Shown here piece after piece: positions 54,241-63,565 of a DNA stretch of 64,000 bases. Origin of the DNA: Agrostemma githago (lineage: Eukaryota; Streptophyta; Magnoliopsida; Caryophyllales; Caryophyllaceae). The position numbers and the translations under genes are program-made. The DNA is taken from positions 45,460,005 to 45,524,004 of the forward strand of contig OY288248.1 of assembly GCA_958450325.1 (NCBI GenBank), given 5' to 3'. Every line of letters starts with the position of its first letter. Within the stretch, counting starts at the first letter, position 1. The notes below the pieces were generated by a model. It worked only from the letters and a program-made list of their open reading frames with translations, had not been told where the DNA came from and searched no databases.

Positions 54241-57060
54241 ATGGCAGGAGGAGTGAACTTTGACGACCCTAACTTCTTGGAACACCTAAAGAAAGCATTG
54301 GAGAACTACCAGCCCATGAATTCTCGTTTCCAAGCAAGAAGAGAGCCGGTGGACAGAATCAAAGTGAACGAACTCCCTGAGTTCATTGGAGGTACTGATC
54401 CTGAAGTTTATTTGGAATGGGAAAGAGACACTGAGAAGCTTTTTGATTTCAAAGACTTGGAGGACGAGGAGAGGTGCAAGTATGCAATTCTGAAGCTAAG
54501 CAAAGGGGCTTCTCTTTGGTATGAAGGGCTGAAAATACAACGCACCAGGAATGGAAAGGGTAAGATTTCTTCTTGGGAATCCTTGAAACGAAAGCTACGC
54601 AAGAGGTATGTCCCAACTACGCATAAGCTATCCTTATACAAAAAGATTGCTAATCTCGTACAAGGAAGGATGAGTGTTAGCGAGTACATTGAGGAGTTTG
54701 AGAACTTGGTATTAATGGGGGAAGTAGAAGAAAACGAAGAGATAAAAATGGCTAGGTTCTTACGTGGGTTAAATCGTAGTATTGCTAATACAGTTGATTT
54801 ATGTCCATACTCTGATTTTGATACTTTGTGTGGGTTATGTTTAAAAATTGAGGCACAAGGGAAGGCAAAACATGAGGGTGAGTCTAGTAAGGGTCATACT
54901 TGGCCGCGAACTGATGAAGGTAATAGGTTCAATTCTACTAATACTAATCAACCCCTCACCATTAAGAATAACCCAGCAACCCCACTTCAATCTACTACTA
55001 AAACACCCACTGAAACTAGTCTATCCAAAGTACGTTGTTTCAAGTGTCAAGGGTTTGGTCACTACAAAAACGCTTGTCCTAATAGGAGAGTTGTGACCTT
55101 AAGAGAAGTGATCACTGTTAGGGATGAAATATGGGAAGAGGAACAACGTATAGGGGCTGTTTTCAATGTTAACGAGGAAGAGGAAGAGGAAGATATTGAG
55201 GCTTATGAACCCCCAACTTATGATACACTCTTAGTACTACGTACTCTACATGCTAACCCCATTCAACACGATACTGAACAAAGAGACCAACTATTCCATA
55301 CTAAGTGTCAAGTTAACAACAAATGGTGTAGTTTAATAATTGATGGAGGTAGTTGTACCAACGTTGCCTCAGCTGAAATGGTAACCAAACTAAGTCTAGC
55401 TACTACTAATCACCTCAAACCTTATGCACTACATTGGTTAGATAACGGGAACAAAGTGAGGGTCACTAAACAAGTAAGGGTTGGTTTGACCATGGGTTCC
55501 TATGTTGATGAGGTCTTATGTGATGTTATTCCTATGGATGCTTGTCACATACTATTGGGTCGTCCTTGGCAGTTTGATAGGGATGTAGTACACCATGGGA
55601 GAAGGAATGAGTATGAATTGAGAGATAAGGGAAAGAAAATTGTGCTAAAACCCATGACACCTCAAGATGTGTGTACCTTGTTAGCTAATCGAGTCAAGAA
55701 ACCCAACCTCTCCATATTTGCTAGTAAAAATGTGGTAGAACATGCCATAGAAGAGGGAGAGTGTGTCTTTGTCATGGTTACTAAAGAGGAACCAGTTAGG
55801 GTGAATAATGGGTTTGGAGGGAAACGATTTGAGGAGTTGCTAAAGGAACTGGGTGTTGTCATTTCTAATGAATTACCAGCTGGTTTGACACCTAGTAGAG
55901 ATCATGAGTCCTTAAAGTACATCAATGGCTCGCAAAAGCTAAGTCCAAGACATACCAAATGGGTGGAACTCTCGCAACTCTTTCATTTCTCTTCCAGATA
56001 TAAGGATGGTAAGAGCAATGTCGTGGCTGATACTTTATCTTGTCACTACACACACTTATCCACCCTAAATGTAAGATCGCTTGGATTTGAGACTTTGAAG
56101 GACTACTACTCTGTGGATGCTGATTTTGATGAAGTATTCACCAAGTACAAGGCTGGTGCTCTTAGTACTTTTGATGAGTTTGTTTTGCAGGAAAATTTTC
56201 TTTTTAAAGGGAACCATCTTTGTGTTCCTAAACATCCTATTTCAGAGTTTCTAGTTAAAGAAGCTCATGGAGGAGGGCCAGCTGGGCATTTTGACGTGAC
56301 CAGGACCTTAGAGGTGTTAAAAGAACTCCTCTTCTGGCTAAAGATACAAGGGAGTATTCAAAACATTGTGGGCAAATGCGTAACAAGTCATTTCTCAAAG
56401 AGTCCTTTCAAACCAAGAGAATACTTGCCATTCTCCAAAATGGCTCACTTCCGTATTTGTTACATAACTGATGATGCTAGCAAAAGGCCTGACTTTTACT
56501 TTCGAGGAGTGGTACGCCTACATGGGATTCCCAAGCACATTGTTTCTGATCAAGATTCCAAGTTCCTTAGCTACTTGTGGAACACATTATGGAGAAAGCT
56601 CCATGAACAGATTCGGGAAAGGATCAAGGAAGTAAAGGAAGCCTACAAAAGAAGGTCCAACAAAAACAGGAAACCAAGACTCTTCCAAGAGGGTGACTTG
56701 GTTTGGGTTCACTTAATAAAGGAGAGGTTTCCAAGCAAGAGAAAGAACAAGTTGATGCCACGAGCAGAAGGTCCATACAAGATCATATCAAAGGTAAACG
56801 ACAATGCCTACAAGGTGGAGTTGCCGGATGATTATGGAGTTCATGTCACGTTCAATGTGGGAGACCTTTCTCCTTATCTTGATGATGACAGCATTTCAGA
56901 ATTGAGGACAATTCCTTTTGAAGGGGGAGGAGATGATCCGAATGAAGAAGCAACAAACCAAGAGTTCAATGAAATCACACTAGCTCCAAATGGTCCTAGT
57001 CCAACCCCCTTAGCCCCTCCTTCAAATCTAGTAGTGTGCCTTCTTCAAGTGCTGAACTAG
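54241..57060 (+). CDS. gag: H Gag-protease with RT and integrase core deleted, 939 aa
   Basis: The ATG at 54241 starts MAGGVNFDDP. Capsid, knuckle CFKCQGFGHYKNAC, acidic linker and protease (IDGGS, Asp368) are complete. The frame then jumps near LPAGLTP to DHESLKYING in RNase H, so all of RT and most of RNase H are missing. The integrase zinc finger is partly kept, but the segment with the first catalytic Asp is deleted (SPFKPREYLPF to MAHF). A second deletion (NTLWRK to LHEQIRER) removes the segment with the catalytic Glu. The basic C-terminus and CR-type end are well kept. Every deletion is in frame and no stop exists, although the LTRs are old. This points to past constraint on the protein. 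Confidence 0.88.
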   Translation: MAGGVNFDDPNFLEHLKKALENYQPMNSRFQARREPVDRIKVNELPEFIGGTDPEVYLEWERDTEKLFDFKDLEDEERCKYAILKLSKGASLWYEGLKIQRTRNGKGKISSWESLKRKLRKRYVPTTHKLSLYKKIANLVQGRMSVSEYIEEFENLVLMGEVEENEEIKMARFLRGLNRSIANTVDLCPYSDFDTLCGLCLKIEAQGKAKHEGESSKGHTWPRTDEGNRFNSTNTNQPLTIKNNPATPLQSTTKTPTETSLSKVRCFKCQGFGHYKNACPNRRVVTLREVITVRDEIWEEEQRIGAVFNVNEEEEEEDIEAYEPPTYDTLLVLRTLHANPIQHDTEQRDQLFHTKCQVNNKWCSLIIDGGSCTNVASAEMVTKLSLATTNHLKPYALHWLDNGNKVRVTKQVRVGLTMGSYVDEVLCDVIPMDACHILLGRPWQFDRDVVHHGRRNEYELRDKGKKIVLKPMTPQDVCTLLANRVKKPNLSIFASKNVVEHAIEEGECVFVMVTKEEPVRVNNGFGGKRFEELLKELGVVISNELPAGLTPSRDHESLKYINGSQKLSPRHTKWVELSQLFHFSSRYKDGKSNVVADTLSCHYTHLSTLNVRSLGFETLKDYYSVDADFDEVFTKYKAGALSTFDEFVLQENFLFKGNHLCVPKHPISEFLVKEAHGGGPAGHFDVTRTLEVLKELLFWLKIQGSIQNIVGKCVTSHFSKSPFKPREYLPFSKMAHFRICYITDDASKRPDFYFRGVVRLHGIPKHIVSDQDSKFLSYLWNTLWRKLHEQIRERIKEVKEAYKRRSNKNRKPRLFQEGDLVWVHLIKERFPSKRKNKLMPRAEGPYKIISKVNDNAYKVELPDDYGVHVTFNVGDLSPYLDDDSISELRTIPFEGGGDDPNEEATNQEFNEITLAPNGPSPTPLAPPSNLVVCLLQVLN

Positions 57061-57660
57061 CTCGTGCAAGCACCTACTTGGACCGAATAAAAGAGCAAGA
57101 ACATACATTGCTCTAATCTGATTTACAAGTCAAATAATCAAGACCATATGGATGCATTAACTTGGGTTCACACTCATGCAAACAAGGGCTGTGCATCAGA
57201 TTTAGTAGGCTGAATGTGTTCCCATTGATGCATTGTCTAAGTTCTTTTCCTTTGCTTTGTTTGTATCACCCTCTTTAAGGGGCTTGACCATTCTGGTTGG
57301 CCTCTCTTTGGGGACGTTGTAGGCTATAAATAGCCACCCATTTGATGAATAAAGCATTCAACTTTCATAAAACAAACCTGAGTGAAGCTTTGCTTTTCTT
57401 TTTCGTCTTTGTAGTTCACAAGACAAAGTACTAGAGTTAGTCGCGCTACAAGCTCTATACTCACTTTTTCAATCGAGTGTTTGAATTAGCACCCGCTTTG
57501 TTGAGGTATAGGTCTATCTCACTAAGCACACTATCCTTGGTTACATTTTATCATCCTTACAACAACTATTGCAATCTGATTTTGTTGCTTGTTTTTCGTT
57601 TATCTCAAAGTACTATCAACCTCCAAACAACTTGTTCAAAGTTCATTTTAACTCACATCA
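56934..57660 (+). repeat. 3' LTR of H (727 bp)
   Basis: It follows AAGGGGGAGGAGA, encodes the protein tail up to 57060, ends ACTCACATCA and is followed by ACTAT. Confidence 0.9.
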
Positions 57661-57665
57661 ACTAT

Positions 57666-58547
57666 GACGTCACCATGGCCATTCTTGACATGGGGAATAG
57701 ATATAATTGGAAAAGTGAACCCTTCCGGGACAGGGGGTCACTGCTTTATTTTACTGGCTATTGACTATTTCACCAAATGGGTCGAAGCCGAGTCATACCG
57801 GATTTTGAATGCCAAGCATGTGGCTAAATTCATCCAAAACAAGATTATATGTCGATACGGGATTCCGCACGAGTTCATCAGCGATCACGGGACCCACTTC
57901 CAAGCTGAAACCGCCACTTTGCTGGAAAAGTATAAGATTCAAAGACATAGATCTTCGCCTTACCGTCCCCAAACAAATGGAGTGGTAGAGTCAGCCAATA
58001 AAACAATTGTCACCATACTTAAAAAGATGGCTGAGAATTACCGGGACTGGCCCGACAAGATACCCTTCGCCTTATGGGGGTATCGGACATCAATTCGCAC
58101 CGCAACCGGATCAACTCCATATTATCTGACATATGGAATGGAAGCGGTCCAACCAGTTGAGTTAGAAGTACCATCCCTCAGAATTTTACTTGAGAGCCAG
58201 ATACCTGAAGCAGATTGGGTCTAAGCCCGATATGACTCGCTAGTCCTCTTGGACGAACGGCGATCTCGGGCCCTGAATAATATTCAGATATATCAAAAAA
58301 GGATACAACGGGCTTTTAATTTAACAAAAGGGTTAGGCCCAGGAATATCAAAGAGGGCGATCTAGTCCTAAAATCCGTTCGAGCTTTGCTACCAGTTGAC
58401 CCAAGGGGAAAATTCAAACCCAATTGGGTTGGGCCATATCTAGTGAAGAAAATCCTTTCAGGAGGAGCAGTAATGCTAACAGACTTGGACGAGAACGAGT
58501 TCGTCAATCCAACTAACTTGGACCAGTTGAAGCGTTACTACCCTTAA
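57666..58547 (+). pseudogene. pol: Tat2 integrase core and C-terminus (stop and frameshift)
   Basis: The core motifs WGIDIIGK, ISDHGTHF and GVVESANK are present. TAA at 58222-58224 replaces Gln of Tat1. A 5-bp TTTAA duplication near 58318 shifts the frame in the C-terminal domain, and the end VMLTDLDENEFVNPTN...LKRYYP closes with TAA at 58545-58547. It lies between H and the converging antisense gene. Confidence 0.87.
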
Positions 58548-58929
58548 AACCTGCCTCAATGTCATTTGCAAAAATTTATAAAAATTTGTCTTTTTATAAA
58601 TTTTCAAAATTTTAAGCAAGTCAATAAGTTAGGATTACTTATCCTACCGTCGCACATTTCGAATTAATAATTTTGATGTATTTCGAAAATTGCAAAAAAA
58701 TTCTGAACTACGGAAGGTTTGATTCCATTAATTATGGATACGTAGGCAACCCCTCAAAAGGGTACAACCACTGCAATAACGAAAAGACGGGAACGATATT
58801 CACTAATATGTCTTTTATTATAAAAAACCGATAAATTCGGAAATTTCAAAAATACATCACAAAAAAACAACAAAAACAAAAATCACACCACAAAAATAGT
58901 AGTAATACTTAAATAATAAATTTAGGAGA
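58548..58929. other. Non-coding spacer between Tat2 pol and its antisense gene
   Basis: AT-rich and without ORFs. It matches 8772-9154 of Tat1 in opposite orientation, so the convergent arrangement predates both insertions. Confidence 0.75.
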
Positions 58930-59546
58930 CTACTCGTGCATTTTTCCTTTCCCCTTATCTTTCGGGTCACACGGAGCCCGAGGCCGACGGGGCGGGGGCG
59001 AACGTTCCCTAATCACAAGGGGAATTTCCTTTGCTCGAACCCGTTTCTTCGACAACGGGTCTTCTGCCATTGTCACTGGTCCAAGCCGAGCCCGTACATG
59101 CTCGGGAAGTCTGTCTCGAGGACCAAGTCGGTCCTGAACCCTTAACTTTGGGCCGAGTCTCCTTTCCAGGTCTGTTTGGGGGCTCACCTTCCCCCGTGCA
59201 CCCTTAGTACTGGACCCTTCAATCTGAGTCCTAGATTTTCCTTTCTGACTTGCCGGAGTAACGCCTTCGTCAAAAAAGCTTCTATTATCTTTAGCTTGTT
59301 CTCAACGCAACAGGTCGAAAGCCTCATCAGTCTTCAAGGCAGCTCGGGCTTTAGCAGAATCTGCCCTTGTCCATTTCACATAAGAATCGGATACCCAGAT
59401 CGAATGAGGAGTCATGGGAACAGACCAAGTAGCGCGGGTATACCACCTTTGCATCCAAGTGTCACACATTACGTCCGTCAGCTGAGTAGATTCACTCACG
59501 GTTGCCTCGATTTCCGGGATTCTTTGGGCCCGACCATAATGCCTAA

Positions 59547-60258
59547 GGCCCTGTTTGGTAAACAGCGGAATGATATTAGTAGAAGCAGATTTAAAAAGCA
59601 GATTTGACTAGCAGAATCAATTAGCAGGTTTGACTGACAGATTTAATTAGCAGAATTTTTTAAATAGTGTTTGGTAATTAGCTGTTTTAGATTAGCAGAT
59701 TGTTTAATTACTTTGTAAAATGACAAAAAAGGACATAAATAATTTTTTGATTAAATATACGTCAATAATCAATATACATCACACCAACAATTTTAATGAT
59801 TAATATCGTCGTTTTCTTCTATTCGCCATTAAAGATGAACAATATTGTCACGAAGAGTTGATATTTTTTGAATTTTTGAAGTCTCGATCGGAGCATATCG
59901 GAGAATATCAAATAATTGTATATCAAATTCATGAATAAAAAAATCGAAGCGAGGAAAATGTACTTAGAACGTAAATTCTATGAAAGAGTTTAGAATAACG
60001 AAAGTAAAAAATAATGAAACTATGGTTTAAATCGTAAAAGGGTAGAAAGGTAAAAAAAATCAAAATAAAATAAAATGTAATCCGCCAACTCAATATGCTG
60101 CTCCTACCAGCATATTGCAAAACGGCATATTCGATCCCAATATGCTATTACAAACTGCCATTTACCAAACACTACAATTGGCATATTTATTGGTCAAACC
60201 CGCTATTTGCTCTTAATATGCCAATTTTTGGCGGATCCGCCATTTACCAAACACCCCC
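59547..60258. mobile_element. Tourist-like (PIF/Harbinger) MITE, 712 bp, TSD TAA
   Basis: Terminal inverted repeats are GGCCCTGTTTGGTAAA and, at the other end, GGGGGTGTTTGGTAAA, both continuing to a shared GCGGA. TAA lies on both sides (59544-59546 and 60259-60261). The Tat1 copy shows the empty site (CTTAGGCAG near 8130), which proves the target duplication. The interior is AT-rich, without a transposase. Inner TGTTTGGTAAT and ATTTACCAAACACT motifs suggest a second, nested copy. Confidence 0.88.
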
Positions 60259-60287
60259 TAAGTATGCGATCGGGGAAGAGGTGAATT

Positions 60288-61109
60288 TGATGTGAGTTAA
60301 AATGAACTTTGAACAAGTTATTTGGAGGTTGATAGTACTTTGAGATAAACGAAAAACAAGCAACAAAATCAGATTGGAAAAGTTGTTGTAAGGATGATAG
60401 AATGTAACCAAGGATAGTATGCTAAGTGAGATAGACCTATACCTCAACAAAGCGGGTGCTAATTCAAACACTCGATTGAAATAGCGAGTATAGAGCTTGT
60501 AACGCGACTAACTCTAATACTTTGTCTTGTGAACTACAAAGACGAAAAGGAAAAGCAAAGCTTCACTCAGATTTGTTTGATGATAGTTGAATGATTTATG
60601 CATCTAATGGGTGGCTATTTATAGCCTACAAAAGAACCCAAAGAGAGGCCAACCAGAATAGTCAAGCCTCTTAAAGTGGGTGACAAAAACAAAGAAAGAG
60701 AAATGAACTAGGCTAGAACTAAATAGCTAGATACAATGAATAAGTGAGAACACAATCAGCCTACTTTCCATGCTCCAAATCAGATGCAAGGCCCTTGTTT
60801 GCTCGAGTAGTCTTGATTAAACGGACTTGAAAATAGCAGCTCTTCTCCTCGGGAATTTATTGAAAGCTTTAAAGAAAATCGAGGCAAAAGAAACAATTCC
60901 GTCAAAGAATTTAACAGCAGAGTTTTTCAATGCACAGCTGACTTGTTTGGGGCATAACTTCGTCAATACTTGTTCAATGAACCTTCATGAGCAGTCACTG
61001 GAAAGATAAGCTCGAAATCTATCTCCTCCATTTTGAATGACTACGAAATTCCAAGTATAACTCGAGATATGGACCGATCAAAACAACGCTGCAAAATGAA
61101 CTCGCATCA
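60288..61109 (-). repeat. 3' LTR of I (822 bp, M-type)
   Basis: Minus strand TGATGCGAGTTC...ACTCACATCA. The outer ~290 bp is module M. No coding tail of the QGGGDD-PNE kind is present. Confidence 0.92.
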
Positions 61110-61527
61110 TACTCTCCTTCTTTGAAAAAGAATTGTCCTCAATTCTTGTAACAAGTATCCCACCTGGATCAAATAAAAAAATTTTTAGGATCAACGCATC
61201 CTCACTCCAAATAGACATAAGTGTGGGTAACGTTGGTATTATGGCTAGACTACAAGCTCGACTCCTTTTCAAATAGGTACAGTTTTGAATGCTTGTGAAC
61301 TCTACTTTGCTTGTGAAGGATGGATCAAGTATCTTTTGTTGCTCCTCAAAATATTCCACAAGCAGAATCCCTTTACTCTCCCTGTTTGTTTTGGCTAGGA
61401 TCAGAATTTGTTTCTTCTTGCACAACCTGTTTGGTTGAAGATGATACTCGTCAAAAACAGGTGGTAACGTTGGATCAAACACCAAACTTTCCTCGTAAGT
61501 GTTTTCAAACGAGAAAATTGCTGACAT
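61078..61527 (-). CDS. Small ORF of element I, unknown
   Basis: It begins MSAIFSFENTYEESLVFD at 61527 and gives about 149 residues. It includes PPVFDEYHLQ and LVEYFEEQQKILD, which recall acidic linker segments of plant Ty3 polyproteins. The nucleotide stretch ATTGAGGACAATTC in front of the polypurine tract matches the coding-type CRM elements, but in another frame. Like their polyprotein, the frame crosses the tract and ends in the LTR (MMRVHFAALF). It has no recognised enzyme motif. It may be a relic rather than a gene. Confidence 0.4.
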   Translation of the reverse strand: MSAIFSFENTYEESLVFDPTLPPVFDEYHLQPNRLCKKKQILILAKTNRESKGILLVEYFEEQQKILDPSFTSKVEFTSIQNCTYLKRSRACSLAIIPTLPTLMSIWSEDALILKIFLFDPGGILVTRIEDNSFSKKESMMRVHFAALF

Positions 61528-61751
61528 TTTTTTGGTGAACAGTACACACGTGAACAGTAAGAAACAAATGTATCGGAACTTCAACAAAAACCACGAGATA
61601 ATCAAAACCGATTAACCCTCAAACTACCCGCACGAGTTTAACCTTTGAATTCCAATCGCAATCAGAAATTCAACTAATAACTTGGCTTCGACACTTCTTA
61701 GACCGTCTTGATTTTAAGAAAAATCAAGAGTTGTAGCTCTGATACCACTTA

Positions 61752-62572
61752 TGATGTGAGTTAAAATGAACTTTGAACAAGTTATTTGGAGGTTGATAGT
61801 ACTTTGAGATAAACGAAAAACAAGCAACAAAATCAGATTGGAAAAGTTGTTGTAAGGATGATAGAATGTAACCAAGGATAGTATGCTAAGTGAGATAGAC
61901 CTATACCTCAACAAAGCGGGTGCTAATTCAAACACTCGATTGAAATAGCGAGTATAGAGCTTGTAACGCGACTAACTCTAATACTTTGTCTTGTGAACTA
62001 CAAAGACGAAAAGGAAAAGCAAAGCTTCACTCAGATTTGTTTGATGATAGTTGAATGATTTATGCATCTAAAGGGTGGCTATTTAAGCCTACAAAAGAAT
62101 TCAAAGAGAGGCCAACCAGAATAGTCAAGCCTCTTAAAGTGGGTGACAAAAACAAAGAAAGAGAAATGAACTAGGCTAGAACTAAATAGCTAGATACAAT
62201 GAATAAGTGAGAACACAATCAGCCTACTTTCCATGCTCCAAATCAGATGCAAGGCCCTTGTTTGCTCGAGTAGTCTTGATTAAACGGACTTGAAAATAGC
62301 AGCTCTTCTCCTCGGGAATTTATTGAAAGCTTTAAAGAAAATCAAGGCAAAAGAAACAATTCCGTCAAAGAGTTTAACAGCAGAGTTTTTCAATGCACAG
62401 CTGACTTGTTTGGGGCATAAATTCGTCAATACTTGTTCAATGAACCTTCATGAGCAGTCACTGGAAAGATAAGCTCGAAATCTATCTCCTCCGTTATGAA
62501 TGACTACGAAATTCCAAGTATAACTCGAGATATGGACCGATCAAAACAACGCTGCAAAATGAACTCGCATCA
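61752..62572 (-). repeat. 5' LTR of I (821 bp, M-type)
   Basis: Paired with 60288-61109. The TATA region reads TATTTAAGCC against TATTTATAGCC in the other LTR (plus-strand view), so this copy has a weakened TATA box. Confidence 0.92.
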
Positions 62573-62834
62573 GAATTGTTTGTCTAAAAGATAGGATCAC
62601 CTGATACCGAGCCCTATCTCGTGATTCTAAACCAGTCCGGACATAAATGGGCCGCCATGGTACGGTCCACCGGATCAATGGGCCTCCGTGAAAAGACAAC
62701 ATTTTGTCCCAGTATTTTTGGGTGTTAAGGCGAGAAAAGTCAAAGGTCCGTCTCCTCGTCATCACTTGATTAGGTCGATATTGGTTCACGTCTAGGGGAG
62801 GGTCCACGATCGATAATCTCTCGAATAGCCACAG

Positions 62835-62975
62835 CTGAAAAGGAAAAACCGCGCAAAATCAAATCGCGAAAACCGAGAAAATCGAGAAAACCGAGAAAAT
62901 CAAGAAAAATCGAGAAAAACGGGAAAAACCGGAAAATTGCGAAAATCGGGAAAAAAAATCAAAAAATCGGCATAC
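62835..62975 (-). other. Intron of the Tat2 antisense gene (141 bp)
   Basis: The minus-strand donor is GTATGCCG after CTTTTACAG, and the acceptor is CCTTTTCAG before CTGTGGCTATTCG. It has the same position and phase as the Tat1 intron. The body is a degenerate run of TTTTCTCG/GGTTTTC units. Confidence 0.75.
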
Positions 62976-63565
62976 CTGTAAAAGATGGGTACTCCCAGTC
63001 AACCGGGTTGACGGATCCCTTTTGCGATTATCCAAACCCTGGATAATCTCTCCTGTAATCAGCCAAGCCGGGCTGTGATCCGTTTTCATCAGGTCAGCCA
63101 CAGTGAAAAGTCGGATGTGACCCATGCAAGACCGGCCTGACGGCTATGGACCGGCCTGACCCGGACGTCATCTGGGTTCATAAATTTTTCAGCCAAATCG
63201 ATCAAAGAAACGGTATCTCCCTCCAACATACGAGATACCTCCATATGAGAAAGCCCTAAAAATTCCCGTAGCTTTCTCCTCGGGTCATAAACGAAAAACG
63301 GGATAGCGGGACGAAGTATGGGATTCCATCCTCCTACAGCAGCAATTTCCTCAGGGATAGGACAAATTTCGCCTCGAGGAAAGCCAAAAACATGATAAGT
63401 GTCGTCCCTGTAGGACAGGCAAACATCCAAAAAGTGACGGTCTACTTGCATCTGGCGGATCGTAAATAATTGGGTAACACCATTCTGATTCAGAATGACT
63501 TTATCTGCATCTCTGAAAAATCGGGACCAATCCTGCAGCATTCCAATTAATCGATCGATTCCCAT

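Larger units (their letters stand above)
53448..57660 (+). mobile_element. Non-autonomous CRM element H (4.2 kb), TSD ACTAT
   Basis: LTRs are 53448-54200 (753 bp) and 56934-57660 (727 bp), with many substitutions and indels between them. It is therefore the oldest complete CRM here. ACTAT is at 53443-53447 and 57661-57665. A tRNA-iMet site, a long open frame and a polypurine tract are present. It lies in the Tat2 integrase. RT and the integrase core are deleted in frame. Confidence 0.93.
60288..62572 (-). mobile_element. Very short CRM-related element I (2.3 kb), TSD GAATT
   Basis: M-type LTRs are 61752-62572 (5', 821 bp) and 60288-61109 (3', 822 bp) around only 642 bp of internal sequence. 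GAATT is at 60283-60287 and 62573-62577. The tRNA-iMet site (61736-61747, minus strand) and a polypurine tract (AAAGAAGGAGAGTA, at 61110-61123) are kept. The LTRs differ by about eight bases, so it moved after losing all enzymes. In size and form it resembles TRIM/LARD-type elements. Confidence 0.92.
58930..63565 (-). pseudogene. Antisense extra gene of Tat2, plant-mobile-domain/DUF7745-like, broken by MITE and element I
   Basis: Exon 1 (63565 to 62976) starts MGIDRLIGMLQDW and has FLDVCLSYRDDTYHVFGFPRG and CPIPEE. It lost about 70 bp near 63130 and so changes frame. After the intron (62835-62975), exon 2 begins LWLFERLSI at 62834. It is cut at 62578/60287 by element I and at 60259/59546 by the MITE, and ends KGKGKMHE at 58930. 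A TGA at 59302-59304 stands for an Arg codon in Tat1 (CGA to TGA). The Tat1 and Tat2 copies agree along their length, which supports a real two-exon gene rather than chance frames. Confidence 0.72.

Noticed and set aside
61078..61605. ORF of element I as a captured host gene
   Set aside because: Its end matches the CRM sequence before the polypurine tract, and the rest looks like polyprotein linker. There is no support for a host origin.
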